From Thiothrix sp. (lineage in GTDB: Bacteria; Pseudomonadota; Gammaproteobacteria; Thiotrichales; Thiotrichaceae): a stretch of DNA of 64,000 bases. A program made the translations under genes and the position numbers. Under the pieces are notes generated by a model, which was given only the letters and a program-made list of their open reading frames with translations, searched no databases and was not told the DNA's origin. The stretch spans positions 19,216-83,215 of the forward strand of contig NZ_JAQTLS010000017.1 of NCBI RefSeq assembly GCF_028714775.1, written 5' to 3'. This document shows, in pieces, positions 34,914 to 43,000 of the stretch (position 1 is the stretch's first letter; the number at the start of each line of letters is the position of its first letter).

Positions 34914-36152
34914 TTAGGCGTTTTCCAGCAGCCCCAGTTTCCCGGCAAGCCACTTGGTGGTGGTGGCTTGGATCAGGATGGTCATGAGGATGGCGATGAA
35001 AGTGACGGAAGCAATGATTTCCGCCCCCGGTGCTTTCATCCCCACCAACATGCCTGCCAATGCGCCCGGAATGACCCCGGTTTCACGTGTCCAGCACATG
35101 AACAGCAGTTCTTTCATGTCCCATTTCGCCCGACGGTCAGGCAAGGCGCAGAGGAAAACGGTTACAGGGCGGGCAATGAACATGAAAATCACCACCACCA
35201 GTGCGCCACCAACCAGATACTGGTTCATCAGCGCGAAATCCACTTGCGCCCCCAGCAGGATGAAAATGAACATGCGCATGATCAGCGCCGTGGTCAGGAT
35301 GTAATCTTCCAGCTTTTCAGCTTCACGCTCTTCCATCTTGAAGCCGAAAATTTCCTTATTGCCCAGCATAATGCCGAACACGAACACCGCCATGAAGCCG
35401 GAGGCATGTGCGCCATCCGCCCCCATGTACGCTCCAATCACTGCCATTAGGCTGACAATCGGTGCATATTCAGTCAGGAAGTTCATTTTTTCATGCGCAA
35501 TCAGCAGCGCCGCCAGATAGCCCAGCGCCCCGCCAACCATAATGCCCAAGACTGATTCCCAAGCCAGCTCCATCAGCACGTGGCTGAGTGAAAACTCGCT
35601 TTGCCCTGTCGCCAACCCCAAAATCACGAAGACGATGATCGCCCCCATCGCATCGTTGAAAGCCGATTCGCTCATGACCGTCTGCGCCACCCGATCTTTA
35701 ATTTTGACCTGACGGAACACCGGAACCAGTGTGGCAGGGTCGGTGGAAGCAATGGTTGCCCCCAGCAGCAAGGCCACCATCGGCGCAAGCCCCAGAATGT
35801 AATAGGCCGCTACGCCGGTAATCGCCGCCGTGATCAGCACCCCGACCGTGGCAATCACCACCAGCGTAATCCACACCTCTTTCAACACTTTAAGGCGGAT
35901 CGACGCGCCCCCATCGAAGAGGATGTAGCACGAACCAAAAATCAGGATAAGTTGGTTCATGGTCGAATCGGCCTTGATGTCCACCAAGCCCAGCATCGCA
36001 GGCCCCAAGCACATCCCAACCAACAAAAACACCACCACATCGGGCACTTTCAGCTTGTTAGCGACGATACTGAAAAACGTGCCAACCCCCAGTATCAGAC
36101 CAAACGACAACAGGATGTGCTTGGCTAACTCAATCGCAGGCGAAGATTCCAT
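34914..36152 (-). CDS. CPA1/CPA2-type cation:proton antiporter
   Basis: A 412-residue membrane protein with about 12 hydrophobic segments. IASTDPATLVPVF and SESAFNDAMGAIIVFVILG are the ion-binding segments of the Na+/H+ exchanger family, with the key aspartates (STDPA, FNDA). It probably exchanges Na+ or K+ for protons. Unrelated in function to nif as far as visible, although ion gradients power electron transfer to nitrogenase in some species. Confidence 0.85.
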   Translation of the reverse strand: MESSPAIELAKHILLSFGLILGVGTFFSIVANKLKVPDVVVFLLVGMCLGPAMLGLVDIKADSTMNQLILIFGSCYILFDGGASIRLKVLKEVWITLVVIATVGVLITAAITGVAAYYILGLAPMVALLLGATIASTDPATLVPVFRQVKIKDRVAQTVMSESAFNDAMGAIIVFVILGLATGQSEFSLSHVLMELAWESVLGIMVGGALGYLAALLIAHEKMNFLTEYAPIVSLMAVIGAYMGADGAHASGFMAVFVFGIMLGNKEIFGFKMEEREAEKLEDYILTTALIMRMFIFILLGAQVDFALMNQYLVGGALVVVIFMFIARPVTVFLCALPDRRAKWDMKELLFMCWTRETGVIPGALAGMLVGMKAPGAEIIASVTFIAILMTILIQATTTKWLAGKLGLLENA

Positions 36153-36232
36153 AACATTTTCTACCGAAGTTTTAATTAATGCGGGTACGCTAACCGACCA
36201 ACACAGAAATATCCACTACATTCGGCTACGTA

Positions 36233-36544
36233 TCAGGCTTCCAGCGTCTGCGGCGCGTGGCTCATGCACTTCTTCGGGCAGACTTTTGAACAGGCTTGGC
36301 AGCCGATGCAATCCAACACGTTTTTCAAATTCATCACCATCGTGTTGTCGTCATCGTCGTAACTGTCGTCGCTGTCATCGTCTTCTTCCAGCTCCAGTTC
36401 GTCGCGTTCCACCAGTTCAAATACGTCACGCGGGCAAACTTTATAGCAGCGTCCGCAGCCGATGCATTTGCCTTGGTTCAAGGTGGTGATGAAGGCGGGT
36501 GTCCAAGCGATGCCGCCACGGGTAAGGCCAGTGATGGGTTCCAT
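36233..36544 (-). CDS. fdxB: FdxB, nif-specific ferredoxin III
   Basis: A 103-residue ferredoxin with two C-X2-C-X2-C-X3-C motifs (KCIGCGRCYKVCP and DCIGCQACSKVCPKKC). Between them is a 25-residue acidic loop rich in Asp and Glu, which is typical of FdxB though strongly developed here. It is last in the minus-strand operon nifX-DUF269-CCE_0567-fdxB. Likely an electron carrier for cofactor biosynthesis. Confidence 0.9.
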   Translation of the reverse strand: MEPITGLTRGGIAWTPAFITTLNQGKCIGCGRCYKVCPRDVFELVERDELELEEDDDSDDSYDDDDNTMVMNLKNVLDCIGCQACSKVCPKKCMSHAPQTLEA

Positions 36545-36553
36545 GTGTGTTCC

Positions 36554-36766
36554 TCAATTGGCAGCTTCAGCGGCCTGTAATTTGGCGTTGGCTTCTGCCC
36601 ACACGAGGCAGGCGTCGTAGGTAGCTTGCGCGATGGCAGGCAATTCTTGATACCCAGCGGGCAGCTTGTCTTCCACCAGATCGTGCAAGGCGCTGGCGTG
36701 TTCGGTAGCAATCCGCTTGGCTTTGCTGACCGCTTTTTGCAGGGCTTTGAGTTCTTCCGGGGTCAT
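36554..36766 (-). CDS. CCE_0567 family (DUF683) helical protein
   Basis: A 70-residue helical protein: EELKALQKAVSKAKRIATEHASALHDLVED at the start and a second helix AIAQATYDACLVWAEANAKL. It matches the CCE_0567 family, small four-helix-bundle-forming proteins that follow the DUF269 gene in nifEN-nifX operons and have been reported to bind metal. GGAGG precedes the ATG. Confidence 0.85.
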   Translation of the reverse strand: MTPEELKALQKAVSKAKRIATEHASALHDLVEDKLPAGYQELPAIAQATYDACLVWAEANAKLQAAEAAN

Positions 36767-36778
36767 GTTCCGGCCTCC

Positions 36779-37252
36779 TTACAAGCCTGCAACGTCGGAA
36801 TATTTCCCGACCAGATTCAAGGCAACAGACAGCAGCTTGTCAGCCTCATCCTTCATTTTGGACAGCGACTCGAAACCAAAGCGGTGAATGTCACGCAAAG
36901 TGCGGTCAACCACCACCAGCTTACCGACCGTGATCAGCACCCGCCCGAAACCTTCGTGCGAAATATTCATCATCGGCACTGCCATCAGCCCGCATTCTTT
37001 TTCGATCAGCGCAGCAATCGCGTTGTAAAACACTTTGACGCGGGCAACGATGATTTCATCCGGGTCGCCAATGATCGGGATTTCGCGTTTCATCGCCTTG
37101 GTCACAACGAAAGGCTCCAGAATTTTAGCCGGGGTGTAATTGTCATACGCGCCGTAGCTGTCGAGCGCCCGCATCTGGCGCAACATTTCGGTGGCGAAAT
37201 CGGTGTTAAGGACGGGATCGTCGCTGGCAATTAACGTGCTTGCTTCACTCAT
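36779..37252 (-). CDS. NifX-associated protein (DUF269)
   Basis: A 157-residue protein of the DUF269 family. TEMLRQMRALDSYGAYDNYTPAKILEPFVVTKAMKREIPIIGDPD is the characteristic core; the end is helical. It follows nifX in nearly all diazotroph clusters; role in FeMo-cofactor trafficking is assumed, not proven. AAAGGAG lies upstream. A half-size palindromic element separates it from nifX. Confidence 0.92.
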   Translation of the reverse strand: MSEASTLIASDDPVLNTDFATEMLRQMRALDSYGAYDNYTPAKILEPFVVTKAMKREIPIIGDPDEIIVARVKVFYNAIAALIEKECGLMAVPMMNISHEGFGRVLITVGKLVVVDRTLRDIHRFGFESLSKMKDEADKLLSVALNLVGKYSDVAGL

Positions 37253-37279
37253 GGGGTATCTCCTTTAATAAATTCTTGC

Positions 37280-37322
37280 TCCCCTCGCCCCTTGAGGGAG
37301 AGGGGCTGGGGGTGAGGGGGTT
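37280..37322. repeat. Half-size palindromic element between nifX and DUF269 genes
   Basis: A single arm of the repeat family: CCCCTCGCCCCTTGAGGGAGAGG with GGGGGTGAGGGGG. It lies 2 bp from the nifX stop. Confidence 0.8.
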
Positions 37323-37324
37323 CT

Positions 37325-37756
37325 TCATTCGTCCCAGCCTTCGGCTTCCATACTGTCGAAGCGTTGGGCACTGGGGCCTTGCAGGCGTTTGATCGCTTGT
37401 GCCAGCCATGCGCTAGGGCCTTGGCGCAACTCTTCCTGCAAGGCTTCGATCAGGCCGCTGATTTCCGCCCCCGCACTGACTTTCACTGGCTGGATATTGG
37501 CAGCTTTGAGCTTGGCGACAGCAGATGCACCGACCGCTTGCGAATACACCGCCACGCAACCTTCCAGCGCGGCAATCTTGGTATCGAGCTTGTCTTCATT
37601 GCCGTCCATTGCCAGCTTGCCGAACTGGGTCGCTTCCACCAGTTGCACGGCTTCCGGGGTCAGGGCGTAAATGGCAAACGATTCCGCCGCGCCGAAATGC
37701 TGGTCGATGTGTTTCATGTCGGTGGACGCAAACGCGACCTTGATGGCTGTTTCCAT
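37325..37756 (-). CDS. nifX: NifX, FeMo-cofactor precursor carrier
   Basis: A 143-residue NifX. IKVAFASTDMKHIDQHFGAAESFAIYAL is the conserved first part with the cofactor-binding histidines, and GCVAVYSQAVGASAVAKLKAANIQPVKV the second. It carries NifB-co/VK-cluster between NifB and NifEN. The start at 37756 has GAGG 8 bases upstream; the longer open frame lacks support. It has its own sigma-54 promoter, apart from nifEN. Confidence 0.9.
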   Translation of the reverse strand: METAIKVAFASTDMKHIDQHFGAAESFAIYALTPEAVQLVEATQFGKLAMDGNEDKLDTKIAALEGCVAVYSQAVGASAVAKLKAANIQPVKVSAGAEISGLIEALQEELRQGPSAWLAQAIKRLQGPSAQRFDSMEAEGWDE

Positions 37757-37878
37757 GCAATGTTCCTCAGTGTCTTGTCCGAGTACTGTAAGCCGCCGTG
37801 TCAGAACCGCCATATCTGCCTGCCTCGTTATCCTGACTTTATCGGGGGCGGGAATCCCCGCCAGTTTTTAAGAGTATT

Positions 37879-37893
37879 GCAATGCCTGTGCCA
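37879..37893 (-). promoter_or_regulatory. Sigma-54 promoter of nifX-DUF269-CCE_0567-fdxB
   Basis: On the minus strand TGGCAC-N5-TTGC, a perfect consensus, 122 bases upstream of the nifX start. Confidence 0.88.
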
Positions 37894-37938
37894 GTTTGCT
37901 AAGTCGTTGTTAATGTTGATTTGTTATGCTGGTGTGAT

Positions 37939-37954
37939 TGTCGGCAATGCGACA
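37939..37954. promoter_or_regulatory. NifA upstream activator site for nifX
   Basis: Exact TGT-N10-ACA, 45 bp upstream of the -24 box; the same gap as at nifE. Confidence 0.75.
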
Positions 37955-38024
37955 AAGCCCAAAAGGTATGGGCGATCTGCGACATGAACTGCTAATTTTT
38001 ATAACTACAATAAGGAGATAAAGG

Positions 38025-38171
38025 ATGAACCTGAAAAAAAACCGTTGGTCACTGCCCGCTTTTGGCTTGCTGCTATCTGCCATCTTGGTGATGACATTAA
38101 GTGCCATTGACCACAACAAAGCGGCGGTGGTTGCCGGAAACAACCCACCGCCGTGTTCTGTTAATTGCTAA
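38025..38171 (+). CDS. 48-residue secreted or membrane peptide between nifN and nifX
   Basis: The frame encodes MNLKKNRWSLPAFGLLLSAI, then VMTLSAIDHNKAAVV and a tail NNPPPCSVNC. It has a basic start, one hydrophobic segment (about 10-28) and two cysteines at the end. A strong AAGGAG lies about 7 bases upstream. It runs opposite to the flanking nifN and nifX, ending 12 bp from the nifN stop. Signal peptide or single membrane anchor. No homologue recognised, but the ribosome-binding site and composition favour a real gene. Confidence 0.5.
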   Translation: MNLKKNRWSLPAFGLLLSAILVMTLSAIDHNKAAVVAGNNPPPCSVNC

Positions 38172-38182
38172 ATGAAAAGCAG

Positions 38183-39571
38183 TTAATGCCGCGTATGGGT
38201 CACTTCCCCATCCCGCTTCTGCGCATAAATCGACTGATACGGATGAATCTCGCCCTTCTCCAGCGACAGTAAAATATTCGCCAGATCAAACAAGGTCTGG
38301 CGCGTTCCCGTATACCCAATCCACTGGCGTTGGTAGCCGCCCAGCAAGTCGTATTGTGGGAAGCCAGCACGTAACAGCGGAATACCCAGCCGCAACGCCG
38401 TTTCCTGCCCGTGCGAATTGCAAATCAGCACTTCGGCTTCGTTGGCATCTGCGGCTTTTTCCAAATCTTCCAGGTCGCCGATATGCACCTTGTCGGTAGC
38501 TACCCGCGCCAGCACCGCAGCGTTAGAAGGGGCAACTGCCGCGACGGTATACGCGCCGTTTTCCGCCAGCAATTGCGAAAAGGCATTGAGCAAATCCGGG
38601 TCAGCCGCAATCGCAAAGCGCGACAGGCCGAGCATGAAGTGCGTATCCAGCATCGCATCCTGCAATTGCGCCCGCTGGCGTTGCAGCTTGGCTGGCACAG
38701 GTTCAGCGGAAATCGTGTGCAGGGTATGGACGAACTGGTCGTTGGCTTCCAAGCCCATCAGGTGCTCGAAGCGGTAATCCGGCACGCCGGTTTTCTTGTG
38801 CAAAGCGTCAGCAGCGGCGTGTAACGATGCACCGATAACCAGCGTTGCCAGTGAATCCCCCAGCGTTGCCATTTCAGACACCAGCGTGCCGCCGATGGTC
38901 AGCGGGCTGAAATCTTCATCCGGCAAATGCCCGTCAAGCGAGTCCGACAAATCGGGGATCACCACTGGGCGCAGGCCGAACAGTTCAATAGTGTCTTTCA
39001 GGGCTTCCAAATCGCCGGGGGTCAGCGAAGCATTGACCAGCACATTGACCTGACGCGGGCGTTTGCCGGGTTGCGTGCCAGCGCTTTCCGCATCGGGCAC
39101 GAGCGTGGTAATGATCGCTTCCACCGCTTTGGCGAAACCGCTTTCCAAACAACCGCTGAAGTCAGGCGTGGAAAGCGGCACGACCGGAATGGCGTTGTAT
39201 TCGGGGTATTTCTGGCGGAATTCTTTCACTGCCATGACCACATCGCTGCCCTGTGTTTCAGCAAGCCCGGTAGTGGGCACGCCGACCAGCGATGGGGTGT
39301 TTTTGCTGCAAATGGCTTTCAGCCCTTCCACCACATTTTCGTCGGAACCCATCACTGCCGCGATTTGATCCATCGCGCTGGTTTGCAGCGGGATCGGTTC
39401 GCGGAAGTGGCGCACGAAAAATACTTTGCCGAAAGCGGTGCAACCCTGCGCCCCGTGCAACATCGGGATGGCGCGGTGGAAGCCGAGAAATGCGAGTGCT
39501 GCACCCAAAGTTTGGCTAGCTTTCAGCGGGCTGACCGAAAGGGCTTTGTTGCGTTTGGTGATCTCAGCCAT
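38183..39571 (-). CDS. nifN: NifN, FeMo-cofactor assembly scaffold beta subunit
   Basis: A 462-residue NifK-like protein. [39 protein letters not shown] holds the conserved cysteine of the NifN cluster site. The end (about 440-462) is variable. With NifE it forms the scaffold on which NifB-co matures to FeMo-co. The ATG at 39571 overlaps the end of nifE by 8 bp; the open frame continues upstream inside nifE but is not the start. Confidence 0.94.
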   Translation of the reverse strand: MAEITKRNKALSVSPLKASQTLGAALAFLGFHRAIPMLHGAQGCTAFGKVFFVRHFREPIPLQTSAMDQIAAVMGSDENVVEGLKAICSKNTPSLVGVPTTGLAETQGSDVVMAVKEFRQKYPEYNAIPVVPLSTPDFSGCLESGFAKAVEAIITTLVPDAESAGTQPGKRPRQVNVLVNASLTPGDLEALKDTIELFGLRPVVIPDLSDSLDGHLPDEDFSPLTIGGTLVSEMATLGDSLATLVIGASLHAAADALHKKTGVPDYRFEHLMGLEANDQFVHTLHTISAEPVPAKLQRQRAQLQDAMLDTHFMLGLSRFAIAADPDLLNAFSQLLAENGAYTVAAVAPSNAAVLARVATDKVHIGDLEDLEKAADANEAEVLICNSHGQETALRLGIPLLRAGFPQYDLLGGYQRQWIGYTGTRQTLFDLANILLSLEKGEIHPYQSIYAQKRDGEVTHTRH

Positions 39572-40964
39572 GAGCGGCCTCCTTGGATATTGCCCACGGT
39601 GCGGGTTTACGCACGGCTTGCCAGATCGGGCTTTCGACCGTGAGGGCGAGTTGTTTGGCAAGTTCCAACATGCCTTCGTAGCCCGCGTAACCGAATTCGC
39701 GCTCCTGATTGATGTCGAGGAAGGGGATGCGGGCTTTGAGCGCGGTGTACATATTGCGCCCACCTGCGATCAGGATGTCGGCCTTATAATCACGCACGAT
39801 GTTCAGCAAGGAACGCGGGCTGCCGTCTTCAACCATCTTGGTGTTTTCACCCATCAGTTCGCGGATGCGGGCTTTGTCTTCCTCGGTGGATTTTTTCGTG
39901 CCGGTAGCGACCACGGTCATGCCCAAATCTTGCAAGGCGGAAACGATTGACCACGACTTCACCCCACCGGTATACAGCAGCACGCGCTTGCCTTGCAGAC
40001 GTTTGCGCCACGGCTCCAAGGCTTTATTGATGCGGGTTTCTTCGCTGGCAATCAAGGCTTCGGTACGGGCGGTGAGGTAAGGGTCTTCAATCAGGCGGGC
40101 GAAATCGCGTAAGGCTTTGCTCACATCCGCCACGCCGTAGAAGCTGCCTTCAAACCACTTGCTGCCGAAACTGTCTTCGAGCTTGCGGGCAACATTGAGC
40201 ATGGCTTTGGAACACACCATCATGTTCACTTTGGCGCGGTGCATGGTCTGCACTTCGTGGAAACGCGCATCGCCGGACAAGGTGCAAAGGACACGGATGC
40301 CGAGGTGGTCGAGCAGCGGCAATACGTGCCAGAGTTCGCCCGCAATATTGTATTCGCCGACCAGATTTACGTCGTGGACTTTGAAAGTGTCACTTTCAGC
40401 ACCGTATGGCAGCGGGTCGGGTTCGCGGGTTCCACACACGTGTTTCACCATCGCGTCACCAGCAATGCGGTTGCCCAAGTTTTTCGTGCCGTAAAATCCG
40501 GCGCAATCAATCGGCACGACCGGGGTTCCCCAGCGTTCTTGCGCGGATTTGCAGACCGCTTCGATGTCGTCACCGATCAGCGCGGGGATACAAGTGTTGT
40601 AAACGAATACGGCTGACGGGGAATAGTTGTCGATGGCCTGTTTGATGGAGTGGAACAGGCGTTTTTCGCCACGCCCCATGATCACGTCTTGCTCAGTCAG
40701 GTCGGTAGTCATGCCGATCTTGAACAGGCGCGAACCGCTGGAACGGGTTCCCCGGTTATCCCACGAACTGCCTGCGCAAGCGATGCTGCCGTGGACAATG
40801 TGCGCCACATCCGCAATCGGTAACAGCGCGATTTGTGCACCATCAAACGCGCAACCACCCGCTGATGCGCCGGGTTTGGGGCGGGCGCAGCCGGACTTTT
40901 CCTTTTTGTTGTGGGAACAGGCTGGTTCATCCAGCAGCGCGGCGATGTCTTTGGACTTCATCAT
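39564..40964 (-). CDS. nifE: NifE, FeMo-cofactor assembly scaffold alpha subunit
   Basis: A 466-residue NifD-like protein. Conserved cysteines appear in [30 protein letters not shown] and in [36 protein letters not shown] near the end is typical of NifE. The start is 40964 or the next codon. It is driven by its own sigma-54 promoter and followed by overlapping nifN. Confidence 0.95.
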   Translation of the reverse strand: MMKSKDIAALLDEPACSHNKKEKSGCARPKPGASAGGCAFDGAQIALLPIADVAHIVHGSIACAGSSWDNRGTRSSGSRLFKIGMTTDLTEQDVIMGRGEKRLFHSIKQAIDNYSPSAVFVYNTCIPALIGDDIEAVCKSAQERWGTPVVPIDCAGFYGTKNLGNRIAGDAMVKHVCGTREPDPLPYGAESDTFKVHDVNLVGEYNIAGELWHVLPLLDHLGIRVLCTLSGDARFHEVQTMHRAKVNMMVCSKAMLNVARKLEDSFGSKWFEGSFYGVADVSKALRDFARLIEDPYLTARTEALIASEETRINKALEPWRKRLQGKRVLLYTGGVKSWSIVSALQDLGMTVVATGTKKSTEEDKARIRELMGENTKMVEDGSPRSLLNIVRDYKADILIAGGRNMYTALKARIPFLDINQEREFGYAGYEGMLELAKQLALTVESPIWQAVRKPAPWAISKEAAHG

Positions 40965-41000
40965 GGGGCAGTACCTCGGTCAGTCTATAAGGGAGGTAGT

Positions 41001-41015
41001 GCAAAGGCTGTGCCA
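41001..41015 (-). promoter_or_regulatory. Sigma-54 promoter of nifEN
   Basis: On the minus strand TGGCAC-N5-TTGC, perfect consensus, 36 bases upstream of the nifE start. Confidence 0.9.
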
Positions 41016-41060
41016 GACACTTAAGTATTTGTTATTTATTGGTTATCAGCATGACTGGAT

Positions 41061-41076
41061 TGTAAGGAACATGACA
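41061..41076. promoter_or_regulatory. NifA upstream activator site for nifEN
   Basis: Exact TGT-N10-ACA, 45 bp upstream of the -24 box. Confidence 0.75.
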
Positions 41077-41106
41077 ATGGGTAAAGCAGGATGGGGGATG
41101 TAACAC

Positions 41107-41150
41107 AAAAAAAAAAGCAGGCTAACCCGGTTTTACCCGAATTAGCCTGC
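41107..41150 (-). terminator. Rho-independent terminator of the LysM gene
   Basis: On the minus strand a 9-bp stem (GCAGGCTAA with TTAGCCTGC), with a further inner stem CGGGT/ACCCG, followed by about ten Ts. It sits 25 bases after the LysM stop and insulates nifE from this upstream gene. Confidence 0.9.
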
Positions 41151-41174
41151 CTCTCCCTATGCTTTAAGTGTAGC

Positions 41175-41582
41175 TCAACGGACGCGCAAACGTTGGCCTA
41201 CAAAAATTTTGTCACCGCGCAGGTGGTTCAGCCGTTTCAACTGAATAACCCGCACGTGGTATCTGATAGCAATGCGGCTGAGCGTGTCACCCCGGTGTAC
41301 GCGGATATAACGTGCTTTCTGATGATGCCGTGGCTGCCGCTGCATCTGATCCGGTTTGTGCTGCGCAGATGGCATCCCCATCCCCGGCTTATCCGGCATT
41401 TGCTGCCCCATACCCGGCATCCCCGGAGGCGGTGGAGCCATTTTGACAGGCACTTGCTGTTGCATTTGCTGCTGTTGCTGTTGCTGCATGGGGTCAGGGT
41501 CTTTCGCAAAAGCGGCATTCCCCATTGTTGCGACCACAAATACAGACGCTACTGCGGCTACCATGAAATTACGTATTTTCAT
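41175..41582 (-). CDS. Secreted LysM-domain protein
   Basis: A 135-residue protein. Residues 1-26 are a signal peptide (hydrophobic, ending GNAAFA). A glutamine-rich run, then a Pro/Met/Gly-rich linker, leads to a LysM domain (about 92-135: YIRVHRGDTLSRIAIRYHV, then LKRLNHLRGDKIFVGQRLRV). LysM domains bind peptidoglycan, so a cell-wall-associated periplasmic protein is likely. AAAGGAG precedes the ATG. Not obviously linked to nif. Confidence 0.85.
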   Translation of the reverse strand: MKIRNFMVAAVASVFVVATMGNAAFAKDPDPMQQQQQQQMQQQVPVKMAPPPPGMPGMGQQMPDKPGMGMPSAQHKPDQMQRQPRHHQKARYIRVHRGDTLSRIAIRYHVRVIQLKRLNHLRGDKIFVGQRLRVR

Positions 41583-41800
41583 GATTATTCTCCTTTAACT
41601 GATTATTAAATATTTAGCCTCTCTTCAAGCTTAGTTCATTAAGCGTATAAAGTTAGGGTTAAAATGTAAAATTGTGTAAAACGCATGATTTGGGCGAGAT
41701 AGTGCTAACGGGGTGTGTCATAATTATCCCAAGCTAGTTAAAAAGCTTATGAGCAGAAAATAAATGCATTTTATTTTTAAATAATATTGACTGTAGGTTT

Positions 41801-42274
41801 ATGAAAATGACAGCAAAATGGCTTTTTTTAGTAGTGGCATCAATACTTTCACAGGGTGCTATTGCGGATGACTACACCTGCCCAGCATCGCTGGAGATTA
41901 AGGAAAAATTGGTTTCTGAATCAACTGAGTGGCTTGGCATGTATGAGAAAGCATCGGGGGAAATTGCCTATACCAATGGCACTGAAATCAGTGACGCCGT
42001 TAAATTGATAGACGTTTCGCTCTATTCCGGCGAACCCAAAGACCAAGCAGCCCTCGTGCCGGACAATGCCGATACCCTGAGCGAAGAGGAAGGCGATGCA
42101 TTGTGGTCTTTTAGCAACGCGGATGCGCAAAAGACACAACCGATCTACATTGTCTGCCACTATGAAGCTTCCAACATGGGCGTATTCAAGAAAACAGCAG
42201 CGCCCGTTAAATCTTGCACTTGGCATTTCAAACCCGAAGCGGAAAACAATGTCGTGAGCTGCGTCCCCTACTAA
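41801..42274 (+). CDS. STY0301-like secreted protein
   Basis: A 157-residue protein with a signal peptide (about 1-22, ending QGAIA). The mature part has CPASLEIKEKL near the start, a W-rich middle and a final set of cysteines (YIVCHYEAS, KSCTWHF, VSCVPY) that fits two disulfides. The pattern resembles the STY0301/DUF3757 group of periplasmic proteins of unknown function. Ends before a strong hairpin. Confidence 0.6.
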   Translation: MKMTAKWLFLVVASILSQGAIADDYTCPASLEIKEKLVSESTEWLGMYEKASGEIAYTNGTEISDAVKLIDVSLYSGEPKDQAALVPDNADTLSEEEGDALWSFSNADAQKTQPIYIVCHYEASNMGVFKKTAAPVKSCTWHFKPEAENNVVSCVPY

Positions 42275-42294
42275 TTCGTAGCACGCAAATCCAA

Positions 42295-42310
42295 TGTCAC
42301 AAAGCCGACA
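42295..42310. promoter_or_regulatory. NifA upstream activator site for the 42440 operon, within a terminator stem
   Basis: Exact TGT-N10-ACA, 76 bp upstream of the -24 box. It overlaps the first arm of the terminator of the preceding gene. Confidence 0.65.
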
Positions 42311-42343
42311 AACTGTGTTGCATTTGTCGCTTTGTGATTTTTT
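42298..42343 (+). terminator. Terminator of the STY0301-like gene
   Basis: CACAAAGCCGACAAA pairs with TTTGTCGCTTTGTG (one bulged base), with a 10-base loop, then A and six Ts. Confidence 0.8.
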
Positions 42344-42386
42344 GGGAAATCCCGCAAGCGCTTGATAATAAATTGGTTTACGGTAA

Positions 42387-42401
42387 TGGCACGTTTCCTG
42401 C
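42387..42401 (+). promoter_or_regulatory. Sigma-54 promoter of the unknown gene/SagB/Fe-S operon
   Basis: TGGCAC-N5-CTGC with correct GG/GC spacing; one deviation in the -12 box. It lies 38 bases upstream of the first gene. Confidence 0.75.
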
Positions 42402-42439
42402 TGTAACGTAGGCATTTGCTTACCTGACAAGGAGACACC

Positions 42440-43000
42440 ATGCTGCTCGATACCTACAAAGCCCAAGAACTCATCTGGCTCACCACTATCAATGGCAAAA
42501 CCAAGAATGGCATGAATGCGTTTCGCGGCGACCTGATCGTCAAACTCGGCGAATTCAACGAAGTCGCCAACAAACGTAATCCGCCGGAAGCCGTGATCAA
42601 GGAAGCGGTAATCCTCGCCGATGACACCAGCCTGTTGATGGTGGTCGGCAACTTCAGCGACATCCTCGAATTGCCGGAATTCATCAGCCGTTTCACCGCC
42701 GACCTCGCTGCCGAGTGCAAACCGATTTTCTTCATCGACAACCTCAAAGAAAGCGTGGTGGTAGATGTGGATGGACGCCAATACACCCTGATTCCGCTGC
42801 CTTCCGGCATGGTTTGGAACGAGTTGCTGGATTTGTGCTACCTCGACAAGCACGACCTCAAGGGGCAATCCACCGAAGACAAAGTGGTGACAACTTACAA
42901 TTCGCTGAAAAGCTACAAGCCGAAATTCAAGGCCGCCACGCTGGATGAGGCGATTTCCAACCGTACCGAAGTCAAACGTGAAGTTTGGGGTGCTGTCTGA
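42440..43000 (+). CDS. Unknown protein heading a sigma-54-driven operon
   Basis: A 186-residue acidic protein, CAAGGAG before the ATG. Predicted alternation of strands and helices (EAVILADDTSLLMVVGNF, then KPIFFIDNLKESVVVDVDGRQYTLIPLP) suggests a compact globular domain. No cofactor motif, signal peptide or membrane segment. I do not recognise it. It shares a promoter with a SagB-like oxidoreductase and an Fe-S protein, and the NifA site upstream makes it a nitrogen-fixation gene by regulation. Confidence 0.6.
   Translation: MLLDTYKAQELIWLTTINGKTKNGMNAFRGDLIVKLGEFNEVANKRNPPEAVIKEAVILADDTSLLMVVGNFSDILELPEFISRFTADLAAECKPIFFIDNLKESVVVDVDGRQYTLIPLPSGMVWNELLDLCYLDKHDLKGQSTEDKVVTTYNSLKSYKPKFKAATLDEAISNRTEVKREVWGAV

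Noticed and set aside
38183-39763. Longer NifN with 64 extra N-terminal residues
   Set aside because: The extension lies within nifE in another frame and does not look like NifN; the overlapping ATG at 39571 fits the family.
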